In this document: piece by piece, positions 15,441-22,768 of the stretch
Layout: each line of letters starts with the position of its first letter
How positions within the stretch are numbered: position 1 is the stretch's first letter
DNA from: JASHPR01 sp963815375
GTDB taxonomy: Bacteria; Actinomycetota; Actinomycetes; Streptosporangiales; Streptosporangiaceae
Length of the DNA: 64,000 nucleotides
NCBI GenBank assembly: GCA_963815375.1
Contig: CAWFGX010000001.1
Coordinates: forward strand, 1,798,001 to 1,862,000
Direction: 5' to 3'
Notes under the pieces: model-generated
Told to the model about the DNA's origin: nothing
What the model saw: the letters and a program-made list of their open reading frames with translations, nothing else
Databases searched by the model: none
Translations under genes and position numbers: made by a program

Positions 15441-16504
15441 GAGCTGATCTGCACCTTGCTGTGGTCGCCCAGCACCAGCCGATGCGCCTTCGGGATTCTC
15501 GGCGCCGGGGTCACTTCCACGTCGTGACCGATCAGCGATGCCTCGATGCGCCGGACGCCCTGAATCGAGGCGCCGCGCAGCAGGATAGAGTACTCGATCT
15601 CGCTGTCGGTGATCGTGCAGTCCCGCGCGACCGACGTGAACGGGCCGAGGTAGCTGCTGGACACCCTGGTGCCGCCGCCGACGATGACCGGGCCGACGAT
15701 CCGGGACCCCGTGACCTCGGCACCGCTCTCGATCACCACCCGGCCGATGAGCTCGCACGCCTCGTCGACCATGCCCTCGCACCGGGGCTCGATGCTCTCC
15801 AGCACCATCCGGTTGACCTCGAGCATGTCGGCGACGTTCCCGGTGTCCTTCCAGTAACCGGTGATCGTCGTGGACCGCACCTTCCGGCCGTTGTCCAGCA
15901 GCCAGCTGATCGCCTCTGTGATCTCCAGTTCGCCTCGCCACGAGGGCTTGAGCTGCGCCACGGCCTCGTGCACCGCCGGGGTGAAGATGTAGACGCCGAC
16001 TAGCGCCAGGTCGCTCTTTGGCTCGCGGGGTTTCTCCTCGAGCCCGGTCACCTCGCCGTCGGCGTCCAGCTCGGCCACACCGAACTGGCGCGGGTCCGCC
16101 ACCTGGGTCAGCATGATCTGAGCGTCCGGCCTGCCTGTCCGGAACTCATCGACCAGCGACGCGATCCCGCCGACGATGAAGTTGTCGCCCAGGTACATGA
16201 CGAAGTCGTCGTCGCCGAGGTACTCCCGCGCGATCAGCACGGCGTGCGCCAGCCCGAGCGGTGCCTCCTGCGGAAGGTAGGTGACGTTCAGGCCGAACGC
16301 GCTGCCGTCGCCCACCGCCTCGCGGATGGCAGGCGCGGTGTCACCCACCACAATCCCCACGTTGGTGATGCCGGCGTCACGGATCGCCTCCAGACCGTAG
16401 AACAGCACCGGCTTGTTGGCTACAGGAAGGAGCTGCTTGGCCGAGGTGTGCGTGATCGGGCGCAGCCTGCTCCCCGACCCGCCTGACAGAACCAGAGCCT
16501 TCAT
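15437..16504 (-). CDS. rmlA: Glucose-1-phosphate thymidylyltransferase, long form
   Basis: A 355-residue nucleotidyltransferase that makes dTDP-glucose from glucose-1-phosphate and dTTP. It begins KALVLSGGSGSRLRPIT, with KQLLPVANKPVLFY and the metal-binding FVMYLGDNFI. The length exceeds the usual 290-residue RmlA because of a C-terminal left-handed beta-helix (about 245-355, with repeats such as IVGPVIVGGGTRVSSSYLGP), as in the longer actinobacterial forms. A GGAAGG ribosome binding site precedes the ATG. It heads the rmlA-rmlB-rmlD block, just after a methyltransferase gene. Confidence 0.93.
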   Translation of the reverse strand: MKALVLSGGSGSRLRPITHTSAKQLLPVANKPVLFYGLEAIRDAGITNVGIVVGDTAPAIREAVGDGSAFGLNVTYLPQEAPLGLAHAVLIAREYLGDDDFVMYLGDNFIVGGIASLVDEFRTGRPDAQIMLTQVADPRQFGVAELDADGEVTGLEEKPREPKSDLALVGVYIFTPAVHEAVAQLKPSWRGELEITEAISWLLDNGRKVRSTTITGYWKDTGNVADMLEVNRMVLESIEPRCEGMVDEACELIGRVVIESGAEVTGSRIVGPVIVGGGTRVSSSYLGPFTSVARDCTITDSEIEYSILLRGASIQGVRRIEASLIGHDVEVTPAPRIPKAHRLVLGDHSKVQISS

Positions 16505-16539
16505 AGTCCTTCCATTCCGTGAGCGGTCCAGCGCGGCGG

Positions 16540-17298
16540 TCAGCGCCTGGCAGTGATCATCAGGTGCCAGCCGATGGCCCGGCCGAGCTGGCGCCGGGCG
16601 GCCAGTGGCAGGCCGGTTGTGAGCGGGCCGAAGCCGTAGGTGAACGGGTAGGCCGCGCGCACCTCGACGCCGGAGAAGTCGCGGAACAGCCGGCGCACGC
16701 CGCCCCGGCCGAAGGTGTAGACGACCGGGCAGTGGTCCTTACGGTCGGTCGGCGACTCGTAGGGCAGCCGCAGCGCCCGGTGCACCAGGTTGACGAGCGA
16801 GTCCCGGTGGTACAGCATCACGTACGCTGTCCCGCCCGGACGCAGCACCCGGTGTACCTCTGCTACTGACTTCTGGATGTCCGGGGTGTGGTGCAGTACC
16901 CCGAAGGAGTACACCGCGTCGAAGCTCTGGTCGGGGAAGTCAAGGCCCTCGGCGTTGCCGAGCCGGAAGTCGATGCTGACCCCGCTCCGCTCTGCGAACT
17001 GCCTGGCCACGTCGAGCGCGTTCTCGGTCAGGTCGACAGCGATCACGTCGAACCCCCGCCGGGCGAGCTGGATGCTGTCGACCCCGATGCCGCAGCCGAC
17101 CTCCAGCAGGCGCAGTCCCTGGCCGTCCAGCGAGTCGAACAGCTCGGGCAGGTGATAGTGCGTCTGGTACCGCCGCTGCTCAATCTGGTCGAAGTACGCG
17201 TCGCTGGCCCGGTCGGCGTCGGTGTAGTACTCGTTGTTGACGTGGGCCTGCCAGAAGTCGCGGACCGTATCCACGGTGCTGCCCGCTCTGGGTTTCAT
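16540..17298 (-). CDS. Class I SAM-dependent methyltransferase
   Basis: A 252-residue methyltransferase with LRLLEVGCGIGVDSIQLAR (motif I), VIAVDLTENALDVA (acidic end of strand 2), SFDAVYSFGVLHHTPD (motif II/III region) and RVLRPGGTAYVMLY. The N-terminus, VRDFWQAHVNNEYYTD, is of the kind found in methyltransferases of polysaccharide clusters. The start is preceded by AAGGAG inside the end of the amidotransferase gene, only 4 bp away, so they form one transcript. It probably methylates a sugar or an acceptor of this glycan; the site is unknown. Confidence 0.85.
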   Translation of the reverse strand: MKPRAGSTVDTVRDFWQAHVNNEYYTDADRASDAYFDQIEQRRYQTHYHLPELFDSLDGQGLRLLEVGCGIGVDSIQLARRGFDVIAVDLTENALDVARQFAERSGVSIDFRLGNAEGLDFPDQSFDAVYSFGVLHHTPDIQKSVAEVHRVLRPGGTAYVMLYHRDSLVNLVHRALRLPYESPTDRKDHCPVVYTFGRGGVRRLFRDFSGVEVRAAYPFTYGFGPLTTGLPLAARRQLGRAIGWHLMITARR

Positions 17299-17302
17299 CG
17301 CA

Positions 17303-19252
17303 TCATGCTCCTTCGACGGCGGCCGGGCGAGCCGGCACTATCCGGGCCTGTGCCCGCTCCCCCACCTGGCCCTGGCTGCCGGTGAATGTGTCGAGCCAGG
17401 TCTGCACGCCGATCATCTGCCAGAGCATGAAGTAGTGCCAGCGCAGACGCTGGTGTGGCCTGGCCGCGAGAACCGCCCGGACGAACCCGGGATTGAAGAT
17501 GCCCGACTGCGCCAGCCGGCCCTCGGACAGCGTCTCGCGGGCGACCGGCCCGAGGTCCTTGTGGTACTGCTCCACCGGGTCGAAGGTGAAGCCCCATTTC
17601 CGCTTGTGCAGTACCCGGTCCGGCAGCACCCCGGTCAGCGCCTCCTTGAGCAGGCCCTTGGGGCCGGCGCCGAACCTCAGATCGTCCGGAATACGGGCGG
17701 CAAACCGGACCAGCTCCAGGTCGAGCAAGGGGACGCGGGACTCCACACCGTGCGCCATCGACATCGTGTCCTCGTTGTGCAGCAGATCGCACACCATCTT
17801 GGTGGCGAACTCGGCGCGCAGCGCCTGGCCCTCCAGCGGCCGTCCGTCGGTGAAGTAGGCGTCGTAGGACTCGCGAACGGCGGGCGCGGTGAGGCGGGCG
17901 GCGAACTCGGGGGTGTACACGCGGTGCAGCAGCGCCGGGTTGAAGTCCCAGGCGTTGCGCAGCAGCAGGTAGTTGCGGGCGCCGTCGCCGGAGGCGGCCA
18001 GCCATTCCAGCTTGCGGGTGGCCAGGTCGAGCGAGGGCCGGCCGAGCCCCGCTGCCGACCGCGCGGCCAGGTCCAGCGCGGGCGCCAGCATCCGGGTCAG
18101 GTTCCCCAGCGCTCCGCCGCGCAGCGCCCTGGCCCGGAGCAGGTAGCTGTAGATGTCATAGCCCGCGAAGAGCTCGTCGCCGCCGAGCCCGGACAGCACC
18201 ACTTTCACGTGCTCGCCGATGAACCGGTGCAGCAGGTACAGCTGCAGCGAGTTGACCTTGGGCTCCTCGGTGTGCCAGATCGCGTCACCGAGGTGGGCCA
18301 GCGCCGGCTCGCGCAGCACCACCTCCTGGTGCTCAGTGCCGAACGCCTCGGCCACGAACCGCGCGTCGCCGGTCTCGTCGGTCGGCTCGCCGAAGCCGAG
18401 GCTGAACGTCTTGATAGGGCCGCTGGACGTCTGCCTGAGCATGGCAACGATCGAGCTGGAGTCGATGCCGCCTGACAGAGAGACTCCCACCGGGACATCC
18501 GAGATGAGCTGACGGCTGACAGCGCTGCGATAGTGCTGTCTTATCCCTTCCAGCCAGTCGCCCTTGCTCAGCGACTCGTCCGGCGTCCAGTCGACGCTGG
18601 CGTACTGGGACAGCCGGGCCTGCCCTTCACTGAACTCGAGCACGTGCCCAGGGGGCACGCGGCTGATGTCGCGGAAGAAGGTACGGTGGCCAGGCACATA
18701 GCGAACGTTCATCGAAAGGTGAAGGCTGGCCTCGTCCAGATCGGCTGCGACCAGGCCGCTGGCGAGGACCGCCTTGGCCTCGGAGCCGAACGCGAGCCTG
18801 CCGCCACGGACCGCGTAGACCAGCGGTTTGACCCCGAACTGGTCGCGGACGCAGAAGAGCTTCTGCTTCGCCCGGTCGTACAGCGCGAACGCGAAGATCC
18901 CGCCCAGCCGGGCGGCGAAGTCGATCCCCTCGTCCTCGTACAGATGCGGCAGGACCTCGGTGTCGCAGCGGGTCCGCAGCGTGTGGCCGCGCGCCAGCAC
19001 CAGTTCGCGCAGCTCAGGATAGTTGTAGATCTCGCCGTTGTAGACGACGACGACCGAGCCGTCCTCATTCGCCATCGGCTGCGTGCCGCCGGGCACGTCC
19101 TGGATCGCCAGCCGCCGGTTGCCGAGGTAAACGGACTCAGAGTCGCCGCAGTAGAAGCCCTCGCCGTCGGGGCCACGGTGGGCGATCGTGTCGGTCATCG
19201 CGCGCAGCAGCCCGGCGTCGCCGAACCCGGACGTCCCCGCTATCCCGCACAT
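17303..19252 (-). CDS. Asparagine synthase-like glutamine amidotransferase
   Basis: A 649-residue two-domain enzyme. The N-terminal class II glutaminase begins MCGIAGTSGF, with Cys2 as nucleophile, AHRGPDGEG, LAIQDVPGGTQPM and YNGEIYNYPELR. The synthetase domain has VGVSLSGGIDSSSIVAM (PPi-loop, residues 260-266) and LSGLGGDELFAGYD. True asparagine synthesis is possible. In polysaccharide loci, however, AsnB homologues (for example WbpS of Pseudomonas O-antigen clusters) are proposed to amidate uronic-acid sugars, and a UDP-sugar dehydrogenase is encoded nearby. It is placed between a methyltransferase (4 bp away) and a DUF354 gene. Confidence 0.92.
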   Translation of the reverse strand: MCGIAGTSGFGDAGLLRAMTDTIAHRGPDGEGFYCGDSESVYLGNRRLAIQDVPGGTQPMANEDGSVVVVYNGEIYNYPELRELVLARGHTLRTRCDTEVLPHLYEDEGIDFAARLGGIFAFALYDRAKQKLFCVRDQFGVKPLVYAVRGGRLAFGSEAKAVLASGLVAADLDEASLHLSMNVRYVPGHRTFFRDISRVPPGHVLEFSEGQARLSQYASVDWTPDESLSKGDWLEGIRQHYRSAVSRQLISDVPVGVSLSGGIDSSSIVAMLRQTSSGPIKTFSLGFGEPTDETGDARFVAEAFGTEHQEVVLREPALAHLGDAIWHTEEPKVNSLQLYLLHRFIGEHVKVVLSGLGGDELFAGYDIYSYLLRARALRGGALGNLTRMLAPALDLAARSAAGLGRPSLDLATRKLEWLAASGDGARNYLLLRNAWDFNPALLHRVYTPEFAARLTAPAVRESYDAYFTDGRPLEGQALRAEFATKMVCDLLHNEDTMSMAHGVESRVPLLDLELVRFAARIPDDLRFGAGPKGLLKEALTGVLPDRVLHKRKWGFTFDPVEQYHKDLGPVARETLSEGRLAQSGIFNPGFVRAVLAARPHQRLRWHYFMLWQMIGVQTWLDTFTGSQGQVGERAQARIVPARPAAVEGA

Positions 19253-19321
19253 GGCAGCTGCCCATTCCCCGCCAGCATCATCGCCGCGGCCCCCCGCCTG
19301 GCGCGTTCCCTGTCGGCGTCG

Positions 19322-20359
19322 TCACGACCGGCCCCCGAAGGTGGCCTCGAAGTAGTCGGTCATCCACGCGGTGACGTCGATCTTCTCGGCGAGCAGCCGC
19401 TGGCGCGCCGACTGCCAGGTGGCCGCTGGCTCGGCCAGGATCTCCTCGATCGCCGACAGCGCCTTGTCGTACTGGTCCTCGGTGAAGTGCCGGACCAGCC
19501 CGTACCGGCGCTCCTCGTCGTCTGTGTAGCCCCGCCCGGTGGTCGCGATGAACACCGTGGGCACCCCGAGCACTGCCGCTTCCGACGACATCGTGGCCGA
19601 TTCTCCCACCACGATCTGGGCGTGAGCGATCAGGTGGTGGATCTGCTCCACCGGGCCGGACACGGCGAGGTCCGCGAGGTCGGGAGCCAGGCCCCCCTCG
19701 GAGGAGATCAGCACCCGTCCGCGGCGCTGCAGCACCTCGACCAGGTGACGCTTCTGCTTGACGGTCAGGCCGCGCTCGCGGCGGTCGTGCACCGCCTGCC
19801 AGGACACGAACCGGACGATCGAGTACGGCTCGCCTGGTGTGACGCCGAAGCTGGCCAGTACCGCTGGATCGGGCTCGAACCTGTTCGGGTGCAGGTAGGC
19901 AAGCTCGTGGTAGCCGGGATACGTGAGATGGCGGCCAGGGACCGTGCCCTGGTAGCAGTCTGGTGTGCACACGCTGTAGGCAAGCGGGTACACGAACCGG
20001 TTGGTCTGTACGGCGAACTCTGTGTCGTAGAACACGACGCTCGGTACCCGGCGCACCCGCAGCGCGCCCGCAAGCGCGATCGACGGGCCCATGATCCCTG
20101 TCATCACGTCCGGCCGGAACTCGCGCATGATCCCCATCAGCTTCGGGGTGCGTTTGGCCATCTCGACGGCCAGGCCAGCTCCGCTCATCTGCTGTGAGAT
20201 CTGCTGGTAGGGCAGGCCGTAGGCGCGCAGCAGCTCAACCGACCGGTCCTTGTCCCGCGCGGTGATCCGCACCTGGTGGCCGCGCGCCAGCATCTCGCCG
20301 TGGAAGTTGCGGAAGAAGTGCACGTGAGCCGGGTGCAGGATGTCGATGAGCACGCGCAT
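19322..20359 (-). CDS. DUF354-family protein, glycosyltransferase-like
   Basis: A 345-residue protein that starts MRVLIDILHPAHVHFFRNF and continues with a two-Rossmann layout like GT-B enzymes and UDP-GlcNAc 2-epimerases. Other marks are TGIMGPSIALAGALR, VVFYDTEFAVQTNRF, and VGESATMSSEAAVLGVPTVF in the C-terminal nucleotide-binding half. DUF354 has no firmly assigned reaction that I know of. It is 4 bp downstream of a methyltransferase gene and precedes the AsnB-like gene, inside a long minus-strand operon for glycan synthesis. A cytoplasmic glycosyltransferase or epimerase role is inferred from fold and neighbours. Confidence 0.8.
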   Translation of the reverse strand: MRVLIDILHPAHVHFFRNFHGEMLARGHQVRITARDKDRSVELLRAYGLPYQQISQQMSGAGLAVEMAKRTPKLMGIMREFRPDVMTGIMGPSIALAGALRVRRVPSVVFYDTEFAVQTNRFVYPLAYSVCTPDCYQGTVPGRHLTYPGYHELAYLHPNRFEPDPAVLASFGVTPGEPYSIVRFVSWQAVHDRRERGLTVKQKRHLVEVLQRRGRVLISSEGGLAPDLADLAVSGPVEQIHHLIAHAQIVVGESATMSSEAAVLGVPTVFIATTGRGYTDDEERRYGLVRHFTEDQYDKALSAIEEILAEPAATWQSARQRLLAEKIDVTAWMTDYFEATFGGRS

Positions 20360-20363
20360 GTGG

Positions 20364-21245
20364 TCAGGGCACCGTCTTGGCTGAGGAGGTGCTCGCGGAT
20401 GCGGTGTCGGCGGATGCCGTGTCCGCGGATGCGGTGTCCGCGGATGCGGTGTCCGCCGCCGGGGCCGCCGCGACCGGGCGGCGGGCCGTGGCGATCACTC
20501 CGGCGCCCCACCGCGGCCGGGAGAACTGCCCGAACCAGGAGACGCCTAGCAGCACCGGGAACACCGCGGCGTAGACCAGCTTGCGGCGCTGGTCAGCACC
20601 GGTGATCAGGTAGGAGATGTTGTTGGTCAGCGTCTCGAGCGGGCCGTAGCTGTACCGGTGGCCGGTCACCTCGAACCCGGCCTCCTGCAGCCGGGAGGTG
20701 AGCTGGTCAGCGTGATACCCGGGCCGGACGTGGCCGGGGACGTCGAAGTTCACCCGGCGGCGGAACAGGAGCCACCGCCGCTCATAGCCAGGGGTGTGGG
20801 CGACCAGCCGGCCGCCGGGGCGCAGCGCCCGCAGAAGCGTGCGCATCGCCGCGACGTCGTCGTCGACATGCTCGAAGTTGTCGACGCTCAGTACGAGGTC
20901 GAACTCGCTGTCGAAGTCCAGCTTGGTGACATCGCCCTGGCGGAACGTGCAGTTATCCAGGCCAGCGCGCTTGGCGATCTCGTTGGACCGGTCGACAAGG
21001 TCGGGCTCCAGCTCGATGCCAGTGACCTGCGCCCCTGGGTGCTGCTTAGCGAGCTCGAAGGTGAACACACCCGGGCCGCAGCCGGCGTCCAGAATGTCAC
21101 GGTACGAGCCGTGGGTGGCAGGCAGCACTCGCCGCAGCCGGATCCGCAGGCCGTTGGCGGGCGCGCCGAACAGGTTCGCGTACATCCGCTCGAACCTGCT
21201 CCGGCCGGGGTCCAGCGACAGCTCCCGCCCAGGAAAGCCTTTCAT
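20364..21245 (-). CDS. Class I SAM-dependent methyltransferase with a pentapeptide-repeat tail
   Basis: A 293-residue protein. The core (about 35-200) has ILDAGCGPGVFTFELAK, VTGIELEPDLVDRSNEI, FDLVLSVDNFEHVDDD and ALRPGGRLVAHTPG. The C-terminus (about 205-265) has moderately hydrophobic segments, then ends with four ADTAS repeats and a Ser/Thr/Lys tail encoded by a 15-bp tandem array. The start MKGFPGRELSL is chosen because its ATG overlaps the stop of the upstream alpha/alpha-barrel gene. The tail is probably disordered. Sugar or lipid methylation is likely from context. Confidence 0.82.
   Translation of the reverse strand: MKGFPGRELSLDPGRSRFERMYANLFGAPANGLRIRLRRVLPATHGSYRDILDAGCGPGVFTFELAKQHPGAQVTGIELEPDLVDRSNEIAKRAGLDNCTFRQGDVTKLDFDSEFDLVLSVDNFEHVDDDVAAMRTLLRALRPGGRLVAHTPGYERRWLLFRRRVNFDVPGHVRPGYHADQLTSRLQEAGFEVTGHRYSYGPLETLTNNISYLITGADQRRKLVYAAVFPVLLGVSWFGQFSRPRWGAGVIATARRPVAAAPAADTASADTASADTASADTASASTSSAKTVP
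20395..20454. repeat. 15-bp tandem repeat, 4 copies, in a methyltransferase gene
   Basis: Four copies of GCGGATGCGGTGTCC, two of them with single changes, encode ADTAS repeats on the minus strand at the protein's C-terminus. The unit length keeps the frame, so copy number can vary without loss of the protein. Confidence 0.85.
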
Positions 21246-22540
21246 GATGTCTCTCCGCAGTTCTCCAGGTAACTGGCGAGCGCCAGGGACATCCAGCCCT
21301 GGCACCAGCGCAGCTCCCTGATCCGCGTCCGGTATGCCCGGCGCCGCTGGTAGTAGAACCACCCGCTGGCCGGGTCCCACATGTTATCCAGCGTCCAGCC
21401 CAGGATCCGGGCGGCGGTCGCGCCCCCGGTGCCGTGGTGCCGCTGCTGGAGCGAGAACGTGATGATGCCCTGGGCGCAGCCGTGGATGTCGATCGGGTAG
21501 AGCCGGTCGTTCATGAACCTGGCCGCACCGTTCGGCTCGAACAGGCGCTCGGCGTAGAACTCGATACCGCGCTCGTAAGCGGAGTCGAACTCGCTGCTGC
21601 CGGTCGACAGCCCGTACTGCTGGATCGCGTCGAGGATGAAGCCCGTGTGGTAATTGTCGTGGGTGATGTGGCTGGCAGACGGCGGGTCGGAGTAGAACCA
21701 CGCGCCCTCGGCGGTCTGCTTGGAGACGACGTACCGGACCAGCCTGCCGCCCTCACGGACGAGATCACTGTCGCCGGTGATCGCGCCCACCCGCCCGGCC
21801 ACGGCCCCGGCCAGGGCCGAGACGTCCATGACGATCCAGGTGATGGCGGGGTCTGGTACGTAGCTGACGCACCGCCGGTCTTCGTCCTCGAACAGCGTCT
21901 TCGGGGCCTCGAGCAGGAACCAGGCGGCGCGGGTGGCGGCGTCGAGGTAGCGCTCGTCGCCCAGCGTCTCGTACGCGTCGAGCATGGCCTGGCTGACGAA
22001 CGAGGTGACTACCCGGTTCGGGAAGTCCCGCCGGGCGAAGAACCCGACGTCCTGCCAGGGATAGGGGTAGCCCCAGCACAGGCCGTCGAACCCGGGCGCG
22101 GGATGGTCGATCAGCCAGTCCAGCAGGTCGCGGGCCTCGCGGGCGTCGCTGTCCGACCCGTTCATCCGGTGCCGGGCGAGCAGCGCCCGGGCGAACAGGG
22201 AGAGCCCCTTGGCGTTCCTGGCCTTGCGCACGCCGACCAGCGGCCGGATGTCCACGGGACTGCGCATCACCATCTGGGTGGCCACGAGCCTTGGCAGCCG
22301 CGACCCGCCCGCCACACTCTCCAGCAGCGGCGAGTTCAGCGCGTCGTGCTTGGAGTATCCCTTGAAGTCAGAGGACCGTGCGGTGTGCAGCACCTTATCC
22401 AGGACGCCCAGGTGGGTCGCCCGGGCCCCGTGCTCGACAGCCCCGTGCTCGACAGCCCCGTGCTCGACAGCCCCGTGCTCGACAGCCCCGTGCTGGACAG
22501 CACTGTGCTGGGCAGTGGCCGCAGGCCGGTTCTGTGTCAT
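21242..22540 (-). CDS. Predicted alpha/alpha-barrel protein of the glycan operon
   Basis: A 432-residue protein. After an N-terminal VEHGA pentapeptide repeat (residues about 17-38) the rest is helical, with repeated aromatic-rich hairpins such as CWGYPYPWQDVGFFARRDFPN, AAWFLLEAPKTLF, GAWFYSDPPSASHITHDNYHTGF and DPASGWFYYQRRRAYRTRIRELRWCQGWM. This pattern suggests an alpha/alpha six-barrel, as in six-hairpin glycosidases and N-acylglucosamine 2-epimerases. I see no catalytic signature that assigns a reaction. No signal peptide is visible, so it acts in the cytoplasm. ATG at 22540 is the first codon after an A/T-poorer leader. It heads a minus-strand run of eight genes down to rmlD. Confidence 0.7.
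   Translation of the reverse strand: MTQNRPAATAQHSAVQHGAVEHGAVEHGAVEHGAVEHGARATHLGVLDKVLHTARSSDFKGYSKHDALNSPLLESVAGGSRLPRLVATQMVMRSPVDIRPLVGVRKARNAKGLSLFARALLARHRMNGSDSDAREARDLLDWLIDHPAPGFDGLCWGYPYPWQDVGFFARRDFPNRVVTSFVSQAMLDAYETLGDERYLDAATRAAWFLLEAPKTLFEDEDRRCVSYVPDPAITWIVMDVSALAGAVAGRVGAITGDSDLVREGGRLVRYVVSKQTAEGAWFYSDPPSASHITHDNYHTGFILDAIQQYGLSTGSSEFDSAYERGIEFYAERLFEPNGAARFMNDRLYPIDIHGCAQGIITFSLQQRHHGTGGATAARILGWTLDNMWDPASGWFYYQRRRAYRTRIRELRWCQGWMSLALASYLENCGETS
22426..22515. repeat. 15-bp tandem repeat, 5 copies plus a degenerate one
   Basis: CCCCGTGCTCGACAG is repeated at 22426, 22441, 22456 and 22471, with a one-base variant at 22486 and a degenerate copy at 22501. It encodes VEHGA repeats near the N-terminus of the alpha/alpha-barrel protein. 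Confidence 0.9.
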
Positions 22541-22768
22541 CGTGGAGATACCCTCGGGTCTGCTGGCGCCCCCCCGGGCGAAGTCGCGGTCAAGGCTAGC
22601 AGCAGCCACAGCTGGGTTTTGCCTTGTGCCCGGTTTGCCCGCCTCGCCGACAACGGCCCGGCCGGGTGGCTCTGGTAGCGTGGCGCACCGAAAACGCGCT
22701 TGTTCCAGTGTTCCACGGCCGCCCGGATCCGGGCGGATTGCGATACCCGAAGGCAGGTTGACGTCGGC

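Noticed and set aside
14457..15941. A longer rmlB starting upstream of 15440
   Set aside because: The frame upstream overlaps the end of rmlA on the same strand and shows no domain; the Rossmann strand begins at the ATG that overlaps the rmlA stop.
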